Below are positions 46,901 through 53,547 of a stretch of DNA of 64,000 nt, piece by piece. The position numbers and the translations under genes are program-made. Below the pieces are notes generated by a model that was not told the DNA's origin, made no database searches, and saw nothing but the letters and a program-made list of their open reading frames with translations. Position 1 is the first letter of the stretch. Each line of letters begins with the position of its first letter. Origin of the DNA: an uncultured Porphyromonadaceae bacterium (GTDB taxonomy: Bacteria; Bacteroidota; Bacteroidia; Bacteroidales; Muribaculaceae); the NCBI GenBank assembly GCA_947643665.1, contig CANRWW010000004.1, positions 1 through 64,000 on the forward strand. The letters are read 5' to 3'.

Positions 46901-47373
46901 CTCTCTATGTAACGATTGTCGTAAGTGATATATGGATTGTCAAGATCCACCCAATAGCCCATTGAATTAGTAAGCGAAGTCCATTCCTTTGTATATTTCA
47001 TGACTTCGCGACGGCATGCGGCGTTGTATTCGTCCACCGAAATTTTCTTGCCAATATCCTCTTTGGTGATTCCCAACGCTTTTTCCACTCCTAACTCAAC
47101 AGGAAGTCCATGGGTGTCCCAACCTGCCTTACGCTTTACATGGAATCCTTTCATCGTCTTGTAACGACAGAAAATATCCTTTATCGTACGGGCAAGCACA
47201 TGATGGATACCAGGCATGCCATTTGCAGAAGGGGGACCTTCGTAAAACACGAACGTCGGCATACCCTCACGGGTAGACATGCTCTGTTCAAAGAGATGGT
47301 TTTCGTTCCATTGCGCAAGCACCTCCTTATTTATTTCAGAGAGATTGAACTTGTTATATTCGGTGAATTTCAT
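43936..47373 (-). CDS. ileS: Isoleucyl-tRNA synthetase
   Basis: Class I aminoacyl-tRNA synthetase, 1145 residues. The HIGH-type motif appears as PGIHHVLA near residue 53-60 and KMSKR as DKDGNKMSKRLGN. The editing domain lies between them. The length and the absence of a C-terminal CxxC zinc site suit the eukaryal-like type 2 IleRS, a form naturally less sensitive to mupirocin; this subtype call is inference. It has its own promoter upstream (47422-47452) and a terminator after it, so it is a separate unit from the Ddl cassette. Confidence 0.95.
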   Translation of the reverse strand: MKFTEYNKFNLSEINKEVLAQWNENHLFEQSMSTREGMPTFVFYEGPPSANGMPGIHHVLARTIKDIFCRYKTMKGFHVKRKAGWDTHGLPVELGVEKALGITKEDIGKKISVDEYNAACRREVMKYTKEWTSLTNSMGYWVDLDNPYITYDNRYIESVWWLLSQLYKKDYLYKGYTIQPYSPAAGTGLSTHELNQPGCYRDVKDTTCVAQFLVTDPADYMEGHGKPYFLAWTTTPWTLPSNTALCVGPDIEYSVVRTFNPYSGNPETVILATALMGHYLNPKAEGMPLADYNKGDKLIPYEVVKTLKGNELVGFHYEQLFKWMNPGEGAFRVIPGDYVSTEDGTGIVHIAGTFGADDLRVSRQSGIPPLTLVDKDGNIRPMVDLRGRFFLLEDIDPKFVAENVDVEAYKEWAGKFVKNAYDSSKSDADETLDVELCMWLKQNDKVFKIEKHIHSYPHCWRTDKPVLYYPLDSWFVRTTAARERLMELNEGIKWKPASTGTGRFGKWLENLQDWNLSRSRYWGTPLPIWRTEDGKEEICIDSVETLYNEIERSVEAGVMSENPYKAKGFVPGDYSKENYDKIDLHRPYVDDVVLVSGSGKPMHRETDLIDVWFDSGAMPYAQLHYPFENKEGLDSGELYPADFIAEGVDQTRGWFFTLHAIAGMVFDSVAYKAVISNGLVLDKDGNKMSKRLGNAVNPFETIEAFGSDPVRWYMIANSSPWDNLKFDSEGVREVSRKLFATLYNTYSFLVLYANVDGFTGAEKQVPVNERPEIDRWILSVLNTLVKEVDSALDDYEPTKAARAINAFVNDNLSNWYVRLNRKRFWGGEMNADKLSAFQTLLTCMETVAQLMAPFAPFFADKLYADLKAPALEAEGKSPESVHISFFPKADDTLIDPALESRMSLAQVITSMVLSLRRKVNIKVRQPLQTLMIPVANDKQRAEIEAMSQLILSEVNVKEIKFVSNDEGVLVKRIKADFKKLGPKFGKRMKAVAQAISEMSQHDIMALERDGSVEINMPDSEPVQVDVTDVEIRNEDIPGWLVANEGAVTVALDVTVTESLRREGMAREIVNRVQNLRKNRDYDITQRINIVVAPSPLTDDAVKDFGEYICRQVLADAIAVASVDAPAEDEIFDVDGNAVTISVSLV

Positions 47374-47421
47374 CTTTATTTTGAGTTGATGGAATTTTTA
47401 TCGGAAAAATTTTTATGGGTG

Positions 47422-47452
47422 CAAAGATACGAATTTGCATTTTATTTGCAAA
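47422..47452 (-). promoter_or_regulatory. Promoter of ileS
   Basis: On the minus strand TATCTTTG (plus 47422-47429) and TTTG (plus 47449-47452) are 19 bp apart. It lies within the ddl-ileS gap. The leader to the ATG at 47373 is about 40 bases. Confidence 0.65.
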
Positions 47453-47502
47453 GTTCCGGCAGAAACACACATATGCCATATATGGAAACTGATGTTTGCC
47501 TA

Positions 47503-48702
47503 TCAGCGTTTTACCCCGAACTTGCCACCTTTCACTCCTTTTGTGCCTCCACCCATGGCAAAGATATTCTGCGTAAAAGTAAGTGTCTTACGGTTCCTGC
47601 GGTCGTTTCTCTTCACGGCAAGATTCACCAGACGTTCCATTAGCGAGGCAAAAGTCAAGCCGGTGGCTTCCCATAGATAATATGAAAGTGATCCGGGTAT
47701 GGTATTTATCTCATTTACATAAATATCACGGGTGTCACGATCCACAATGACATCAACACGGCTCACCCCATGGCATGAAAGCACACGGAAAGTCTCTCCG
47801 GCGAGCCTGCGTATCTCTTTTGTCAGATCAGCCGGAAGATCAGCCGGAATCTTTTTTGCTGAAGCAGCCATGCCGCGCGGGGTTTTAGAACCTCCCATAT
47901 ATTTGTCCGTGTACGACAGAATCTCCTCTGATTTGATCGGCTCTTCAAGCACGGATGTTTCAAACTCATCACAATCGCCAAGTACCGAACAATTTATCTC
48001 CTGCAGTTTCTGAACCATATGCTCCACTATTATGCGGGAGGCATATCTGGAGGCATCTTCCACACACGCTTCAAGTTCCTGACGGTCATGTGCGGCACCG
48101 ATACCGATTGACGAACCTAGATTCGCCGGTTTGACTATAACAGGATATCCGAGGCCGTTTTCTATCTTCTCTATAAGGTGTTCTTTCCCAGAGAACCACT
48201 GACGGTCTGTAAACCAAACATAGTCAACCACTGGAATGCCATTCTCACGAAGTATCATCTTCATGGTTATCTTATCCATGCCGTTTGCCGATGCAAGAGT
48301 GTCACAACCTGCATAAGGGATACCGATGTAATCAAGCAATCCTTCGAAAGTACCGTCCTCACCATTGGCTCCATGAAGAACCGGGATAACGACATCAATT
48401 TTGGCCGCCACATAGCGTTTTTTGAGCAGGCCTTCAGGATGCGTCAGGTAAAGATTGTAATCGCCGTATATAGGACGCATATATACCTCAAGGCACTGAC
48501 TTAACATTGCCGGTATATCACGGTAATTCTTAATGTCAAAAAGCGCTTCACCTGTATACCAAGCACCTTCTTTAGTGATGTATACAGGTGTGACGTCAAA
48601 TTTGTTACGGTCAATGGCCGCCATAGCCTGGTTGGCCGAAATCATTGCGATCTCATGCTCGGTGGAACGTCCGCCGAAAAATACTCCTATGTTAGTCTTC
48701 AC
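47503..48702 (-). CDS. ddl: Long D-alanine--D-alanine ligase-family enzyme
   Basis: ATP-grasp ligase, 399 residues, longer than the ~320 of a typical Bacteroidales Ddl. Motifs: FFGGRSTEHEIAMIS near residue 8-22, HGANGEDGTFEGLLDYIGIPYAG in the middle, VIVKPANLGSSIGIG (ATP loop), and INTIPGSLSYYLWE at the metal site. Extra sequence: an insertion near 60-95 (CLEVYMRPIYGDYNLYL) and a Gly/Lys-rich tail (GGGTKGVKGGKFG). It is third in an operon with a membrane Mur ligase and an alpha/beta hydrolase, so it may be an additional, specialised ligase (D-Ala-D-Ala or D-Ala-D-X). Confidence 0.85.
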   Translation of the reverse strand: MKTNIGVFFGGRSTEHEIAMISANQAMAAIDRNKFDVTPVYITKEGAWYTGEALFDIKNYRDIPAMLSQCLEVYMRPIYGDYNLYLTHPEGLLKKRYVAAKIDVVIPVLHGANGEDGTFEGLLDYIGIPYAGCDTLASANGMDKITMKMILRENGIPVVDYVWFTDRQWFSGKEHLIEKIENGLGYPVIVKPANLGSSIGIGAAHDRQELEACVEDASRYASRIIVEHMVQKLQEINCSVLGDCDEFETSVLEEPIKSEEILSYTDKYMGGSKTPRGMAASAKKIPADLPADLTKEIRRLAGETFRVLSCHGVSRVDVIVDRDTRDIYVNEINTIPGSLSYYLWEATGLTFASLMERLVNLAVKRNDRRNRKTLTFTQNIFAMGGGTKGVKGGKFGVKR

Positions 48703-48780
48703 TTTTGTGAGTTTTTATTTTACAAACCTATACTGTTTTGTTTATCTCCTGTAACTCTCTGCCTGGAAGCATCAATACAA

Positions 48781-50376
48781 TCATTTAAATGTATCCGGCA
48801 GGTCGTTTTCATACAAAACGGTGTCACCAGAACGCGCAATGGCCTGTAGCAGACGCTGTGCCTCGGCAAAATCATCAACCGTATGTATGTTTTCCTTGGA
48901 CATGTCACTCTCCTCAAGGCCCGCCATTATGGCATCCCTATTGTAATGACCTACAATAATCGCCACATCAGCACAATCGGCCATATGCCTGCCGAACTCC
49001 TTATTTGCCTTTTCCTGGAGTTCGCCAAGTTCTATCATTCCCGGTGTGATGATTATGCGTTTGCCGGGCTTCATCATAGACAATACATCAAGCGCCATCC
49101 TTGAGCCTGCAGGATTGGAGTTGAACGCATCGTCAATAATCGTGATGCCTGCAGGTGTCCGTTTCATGTTCAAGCGATGTTCTACCTGCTCTATCTGCTC
49201 AACCGCATAGCATATTTTATCCCTGTCCACCCCAAGCCTGAGTGCCACAATAACAGCGGCCATAAGGTTGGAGACATTGCACTCCCCTACCAGTTTGGTA
49301 TGCAGGACCAACGGTTCATCAAGCCCTTTTCCGGTTACGGTAAAAGTAGTACCGAAAGGTGTATAAACCACTTCCGAGGCGATAAAATCGGCCTCTCCGG
49401 TATGACTTACGCCATATCTTACAGCTTCTGTATTCTTCACTTCACGGGAAGCGACCATCTGGAAGTCGTTGTTAAGAACCACAAAACCATTTGACGGGAC
49501 GGCGTCGGCCAACTCAAATTTAGTGCGTTGCACATTTTCTATTGTCTTGAACGATTCAAGATGCTGCTCGCCGACAGCCGTGATGATACCGACAGCCGGA
49601 TGTACAAGGTCGCATATTTCCTTTATGTCTCCAGACTGTTTCGCCCCCATTTCCACAATAAACACTTCGTCATATGGACGTAGATGCTCACGTACTGTGC
49701 GTATAACCCCCATTGTGGTATTGAAACTGCCAGGAGTCATTGTGGTGCTGAACTGCTCGGAAAGTATCCTATGCAAATAATGCTTGGTTGAGGTCTTACC
49801 ATAACTTCCTGTGATCCCGATTATTTTCAGCCCCGGCATGGAGGCAAGTATGGCTGCTGCCTCATCGTAATATTTTTTATTGATCCGTTTTTCAACCGGC
49901 GCAAGGATATCATTCGCCCCTACAAGCAATATAGGGGAAACGACCAAAACGGCCAGAAGCATGCCACATGCGCCTTTTATCCCAAACAACAGCCCAGCAA
50001 CAATCCCTGCCCCAGCTGCAAGCAACCACATTACCGCACAAATACGCCGCACACGTGGTGTCCACACCAGTGGTTTCTTGTATTTCTTTCGGATAAGATA
50101 TACAAACCGGCAAGCGGTAATAATGATGGCAATAGCGGCACCAGCAAAAAAGGGTATGTGGTGCACTAGTATTAACAACAAAGCCACACAGCCGAGTATA
50201 CGCCCGACGTTTGTACTTTCTCCTGAATTAGAGAACCATCTCCAGTAACGCTCGGCACGATAGGAATTCTGTTGAAGCATCATCAGATCCCTGGCGAATA
50301 CAACCCACATGTCGGCCACAGCCACAACCATAAGGGATATTCCGAATATCAAATTTATAATATTATACATTGTCAT
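48781..50376 (-). CDS. Membrane-anchored Mur ligase, MurF-like
   Basis: 531 residues. Instead of the MurF N-terminal UDP-binding domain it begins with about 155 residues carrying some five membrane helices (about 4-22, 58-73, 76-96, 112-132, 136-156). The Mur ligase core follows: P-loop GITGSYGKTSTKHYL near 187-201, FNTTMGVI, FIVEMGAKQSGD, GITAVGEQHLE, and VEHRLN...IDDAFNSNPAG, the last typical of MurF. All catalytic motifs look intact. Chemistry is probably addition of a dipeptide to a peptide stem, but the membrane domain suggests a lipid-linked acceptor. It lies between a hydrolase and a Ddl-like gene. Confidence 0.8.
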   Translation of the reverse strand: MTMYNIINLIFGISLMVVAVADMWVVFARDLMMLQQNSYRAERYWRWFSNSGESTNVGRILGCVALLLILVHHIPFFAGAAIAIIITACRFVYLIRKKYKKPLVWTPRVRRICAVMWLLAAGAGIVAGLLFGIKGACGMLLAVLVVSPILLVGANDILAPVEKRINKKYYDEAAAILASMPGLKIIGITGSYGKTSTKHYLHRILSEQFSTTMTPGSFNTTMGVIRTVREHLRPYDEVFIVEMGAKQSGDIKEICDLVHPAVGIITAVGEQHLESFKTIENVQRTKFELADAVPSNGFVVLNNDFQMVASREVKNTEAVRYGVSHTGEADFIASEVVYTPFGTTFTVTGKGLDEPLVLHTKLVGECNVSNLMAAVIVALRLGVDRDKICYAVEQIEQVEHRLNMKRTPAGITIIDDAFNSNPAGSRMALDVLSMMKPGKRIIITPGMIELGELQEKANKEFGRHMADCADVAIIVGHYNRDAIMAGLEESDMSKENIHTVDDFAEAQRLLQAIARSGDTVLYENDLPDTFK

Positions 50377-50403
50377 TAGATTTCATAGTTATTTCACGGC
50401 AAT

Positions 50404-51183
50404 TCATTTCTTCAGACGAGATCCAAGAAACGACTGCAACACGGCTGCAAACTGAACCGGATTGTCAAGAAAGCTATAATGACCGCATCCGGGGAAACTT
50501 ACGAGAGCTCCCTCCGGAATAAGTTTCTCCATTATCCTGGCATCACGCATCGGAGTTGCCGTATCATTTTCTCCCCATATGAGCAATGCAGGTGCCTTGA
50601 TCCCCTTCAGAAGATGTTTAAGATCTTCGTTCACCACCCTGCTCATGACCGCACGCATTTTAGGGGAAGATTGCGCATAGTCAGATGATCCGCGACGCGA
50701 CCGCATACCGTCAATCTTCTTGCGTGCACGCTCCTGTCCGAGCAAAAGTGGCGCAAGACGTTTCATAGCTTTGAAAGTATATACTTTCCAATAATAAACA
50801 AGAGACCGCTTTGGCTTGATACCTGCAGCGTCCACAAGCACCAATGCATCTGGTGAAATATTAAAAGCGGAAGCAAGCATTATAGCCACACGTCCACCGA
50901 AACTGTGCCCTACCAAAACTGGATTTACAATGCCTTCAAGCTGTACGAAACGCTCCACCATCCTGGCATAGTCTGCCACCCCCCAAACCTGGGAAGGCTC
51001 AGGCGATTTACCGAATCCAGGCATGTCCAGATTATAGACCTTGTGTGTGGCAGAAGCAGCAGCAGCTATGCTTCTGACAGTTGTGAGATTACACCCCCAC
51101 CCGTGCATAAGCACAAGAGCTGGACCTTCCCCCGTCACTTCCAGATGGAGAGGTTGTCCGTCAATGATTATATCTTTTTCCAA
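50404..51183 (-). CDS. Alpha/beta hydrolase of the Mur ligase cassette
   Basis: Soluble alpha/beta-fold hydrolase, 259 residues, intact triad: nucleophile elbow VGHSFGGRVA, acid in WGENDTATP, and His in GCGHYSFLDNP; oxyanion segment LMHGWGCNL. It is the first gene after a promoter (51207-51237) and is 27 bases ahead of the Mur ligase gene. Many relatives are esterases, lipases or amide hydrolases; the neighbourhood suggests a substrate in cell-wall or lipid-linked precursor metabolism. Start ATG 51183 fits the family. Confidence 0.85.
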   Translation of the reverse strand: MEKDIIIDGQPLHLEVTGEGPALVLMHGWGCNLTTVRSIAAAASATHKVYNLDMPGFGKSPEPSQVWGVADYARMVERFVQLEGIVNPVLVGHSFGGRVAIMLASAFNISPDALVLVDAAGIKPKRSLVYYWKVYTFKAMKRLAPLLLGQERARKKIDGMRSRRGSSDYAQSSPKMRAVMSRVVNEDLKHLLKGIKAPALLIWGENDTATPMRDARIMEKLIPEGALVSFPGCGHYSFLDNPVQFAAVLQSFLGSRLKK

Positions 51184-51206
51184 TCTATGCTTTCATTAAT
51201 CAACCG

Positions 51207-51237
51207 CAAATTTACGCATTTCTCACTCCACACCCAA
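51207..51237 (-). promoter_or_regulatory. Promoter of the hydrolase/Mur ligase/Ddl cassette
   Basis: On the minus strand TAAATTTG (plus 51207-51214) and TTG (plus 51235-51237) are 20 bp apart. The leader to ATG 51183 is only about 20 bases. A short AT-rich palindrome (ATCATTAATAATGAT) lies just upstream at 51262-51276. Confidence 0.6.
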
Positions 51238-51321
51238 AAAAGCGCTTCAAAATTCATTTGGATCATTAATAATGATAAAACAGGCAAATCATTCCAGAAC
51301 TCGTATACGACGAAAACAGCT

Positions 51322-52008
51322 TCATTTACGTATTGCCAGCATATAACCGAATCCCCTTTGGTTTATAATTGATACTGCAGGATCATTACGTAAGGCACGA
51401 CGCAGCTTATGGATATAACCGTGGAGGGAATTACGGTTACATGGATCGTCACGCTTCCATAGGGCTATCATCAGCTCTGAAGCATCAACGGTTTTACCTC
51501 TATTTGCCACCAAGTATTCTAGAATTTTAGCTTCAAAATGAGACAGTACAGATTCCTTCCCATTGATATGCAAAGTCTGGGTTGTGACATTAAAAACATA
51601 TCTGCCGATTATAAACCTTACTTCATCATTGACATTATTTCCATATCTCCGCAGCAATGCCCTGATTCTTACAATCAGCTCCCTAAGTTCAAATGGCTTC
51701 TTAAGATAATCGTTAGCTCCAATCTCGAAACCTTTCTCCACATCGTCAATAGCACTTTTGGCAGTGAGAAACAGCAATGGAATCGAAGGAGACAATTTTC
51801 TTATTTCCTTTGCCATTGAAAAACCATCCATTAGCGGCATCATCACATCGGCAACAACGATATCAGCACCCCCCGACTTGAATTTTTCCAATCCGTCAAC
51901 GCCGTTTGCAGCAATAATGACCTCAAACCCTTGCGCTTTCAGAATGTCTGTTACAATCAATGTCAAGTCTGCCTCATCCTCAACAAAAAGAATTTTATTT
52001 TTCATCAT
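51322..52008 (-). CDS. OmpR/PhoB-family response regulator
   Basis: 228 residues: receiver domain with acidic pair at FVEDEAD, phosphoacceptor Asp near 54 (IVVADVMMPLMDG), and the Thr/Lys switch residues in FLTAKS and DYLKKPF. The C-terminal winged helix (about 130-228) has SHFEAKILEYLVANRGKTVDASELMIALW and LRRALRNDPAVSIINQRGFGYML. It overlaps the kinase gene by 14 bases, so it is translated as a coupled pair. It should bind direct repeats; the tandem TAAG repeat at 53450-53490 is a good candidate site. Confidence 0.93.
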   Translation of the reverse strand: MMKNKILFVEDEADLTLIVTDILKAQGFEVIIAANGVDGLEKFKSGGADIVVADVMMPLMDGFSMAKEIRKLSPSIPLLFLTAKSAIDDVEKGFEIGANDYLKKPFELRELIVRIRALLRRYGNNVNDEVRFIIGRYVFNVTTQTLHINGKESVLSHFEAKILEYLVANRGKTVDASELMIALWKRDDPCNRNSLHGYIHKLRRALRNDPAVSIINQRGFGYMLAIRK

Positions 52009-53401
52009 TACTGAATTTAATGGTGAAAACAGAACCTTTGCCCTCCTTGCTTACAACACTTATAGACCAACCCATTTTATCCAGTATACATCTCACATAA
52101 TAAAGTCCTATGCCATAACCGCGAACGTCCTGACGATTACCGTGTGGCACACGGTAGAATTTATTAAAAATAAACGGTATTGATTTTGCGGGGATGCCAA
52201 TGCCATTGTCCGCCACAGAAATTCTGTTATTATCACACTTCACCATTATCTCCACGTCTTCACCTGAATACCTGATTGCATTGTCAATGAGATTGTTAAG
52301 CACATTCGCCAGATGAGATTTATCAGAGACTACAGCGACGTTTCCTTCTACTTCAACCTTTATAGAGATTTCTTTTTCATATCTCATTAGCTGTGAAGAG
52401 ACGATTTCTTCAATGAATGGATGTAGTTGTATCTCTTCTTGCTTAAGCTGCATAGTGTTACGTCGCTCCATACTCATGGCGAGAATGTTTTCCACCAGTT
52501 CTCCAAGCCTTTTCAGTTGTTTATTGGCAATTTTCAGGTAGTTCTCTTTTTTAGCAGTGTCGTTATCAGTGCCATAATTGAGCAATGCATCATTGGCAGA
52601 ATAGGCAATAGCAATCGGCGTTTTAAGTTCGTGAGTCATATTGCTTACGAAGTCATCTTTCATTTCCTCTATAGTGCGTAATCTGGAAACAGTGCGAAAC
52701 AAATAGCAAAATGCGAGTGCAAAAGAGAGCATAAGCAGAAAGACCGTCAGAACAACACCTGCCATCTCTGAGAAAATATGACGTGTAAGCGGTGTCATAT
52801 AAACGCGATATGACAATCCCGCATCAGGATTATAACAATATGTGAACACATCGGCGCTACCTTCTGGTGAATTGACATTGCCACATACCACCCTTTCCAG
52901 AGAATCCACAACCTCTGTTGAAACAAATTCCGGATATATAAAACGGTTATTGAGACGTTCTGCCACCACACTATCCAATACATTCAAGTTGACAGGTATG
53001 TATTGGTCAATTATAAGATGTAATTGTCTACCTATGGTTTGTGAAAAAAGACTGTTGAATGAATGATTCCTATCAGGTTTTAGCTTCTGCTTTGAAACAG
53101 TTTCTCCATTAACTCTACTTTCTGCAACCATGGTACCGGTGCCGTCTATACCAGCCGACATTTCCCCATGTCTTTTTTTAGAGTTTTGATCCGATTCAAT
53201 TTGTGCGCTTGTTTCTCCATTCGCATATTCTGCCCTTATCCAAAGTTCATCAAGATCTGCATCCGCAATCGCAGACATGACATCTTTTTTCACCGTGCTA
53301 CGAATCGAATCATAAAGGTTTATTATATAGAATACATTGCAGCAAAAGATTATTGTGATAGTTATAATGAATATAGTTGATATAGTCTTAAAGCGTTTCA
53401 T
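51995..53401 (-). CDS. Sensor histidine kinase
   Basis: 468 residues. The first membrane helix is about 7-29 and the second about 212-236; between them lies a ~180-residue periplasmic sensor with no recognised fold. The H-box FVSNMTHELKTPIA has the phosphoacceptor His near 257. The ATPase domain carries NLIDNAIRYS (N box), VADNGIGIPA (G1) and GYGIGLYYVR (G2). It is the first gene of the pair, divergent from the outer-membrane barrel gene, whose promoter region carries the direct repeats. Signal unknown; an envelope signal is likely. Confidence 0.93.
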   Translation of the reverse strand: MKRFKTISTIFIITITIIFCCNVFYIINLYDSIRSTVKKDVMSAIADADLDELWIRAEYANGETSAQIESDQNSKKRHGEMSAGIDGTGTMVAESRVNGETVSKQKLKPDRNHSFNSLFSQTIGRQLHLIIDQYIPVNLNVLDSVVAERLNNRFIYPEFVSTEVVDSLERVVCGNVNSPEGSADVFTYCYNPDAGLSYRVYMTPLTRHIFSEMAGVVLTVFLLMLSFALAFCYLFRTVSRLRTIEEMKDDFVSNMTHELKTPIAIAYSANDALLNYGTDNDTAKKENYLKIANKQLKRLGELVENILAMSMERRNTMQLKQEEIQLHPFIEEIVSSQLMRYEKEISIKVEVEGNVAVVSDKSHLANVLNNLIDNAIRYSGEDVEIMVKCDNNRISVADNGIGIPAKSIPFIFNKFYRVPHGNRQDVRGYGIGLYYVRCILDKMGWSISVVSKEGKGSVFTIKFSNDEK

Positions 53402-53449
53402 ATCGCAAATATATCAATAATCCGTCAGACAAAGGATTAAACAAAGTTC

Positions 53450-53490
53450 CTTTTAAGACTAAATAAGGTTGCTTTTAAGACTAAGTAAGG
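53450..53490 (+). promoter_or_regulatory. Tandem operator-like repeat between kinase and barrel gene
   Basis: A 19-bp sequence (CTTTTAAGACTAARTAAGG) occurs twice, at 53450-53468 and 53472-53490, offset by 22 bp (two helical turns) and differing by one base. Each contains two TAAG half-sites 10 bp apart, so four in all, at a 10/12/10 spacing. This is the arrangement OmpR/PhoB-family regulators favour. The kinase starts on one side (53401) and the barrel gene on the other (53548). Confidence 0.7.
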
Positions 53491-53522
53491 AACGATACCA
53501 TGCAAATGGATCCAGGCAGTGG

Positions 53523-53530
53523 TAATTTTG
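53523..53530 (+). promoter_or_regulatory. -7 box of the barrel gene
   Basis: TAATTTTG matches TAnnTTTG, 18 bases before ATG 53548. No clear -33 element lies upstream; the TAAG repeats end 33 bp before it, suitable for an activator that replaces a weak -33. Confidence 0.45.
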
Positions 53531-53547
53531 CATCAAAACCGTATGAC

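Noticed and set aside
53450-53490. Two tandem repeats, considered as a CRISPR fragment
   Set aside because: Only two copies, near-contiguous with 3-bp gap, and in a promoter region; they fit a regulator operator better.
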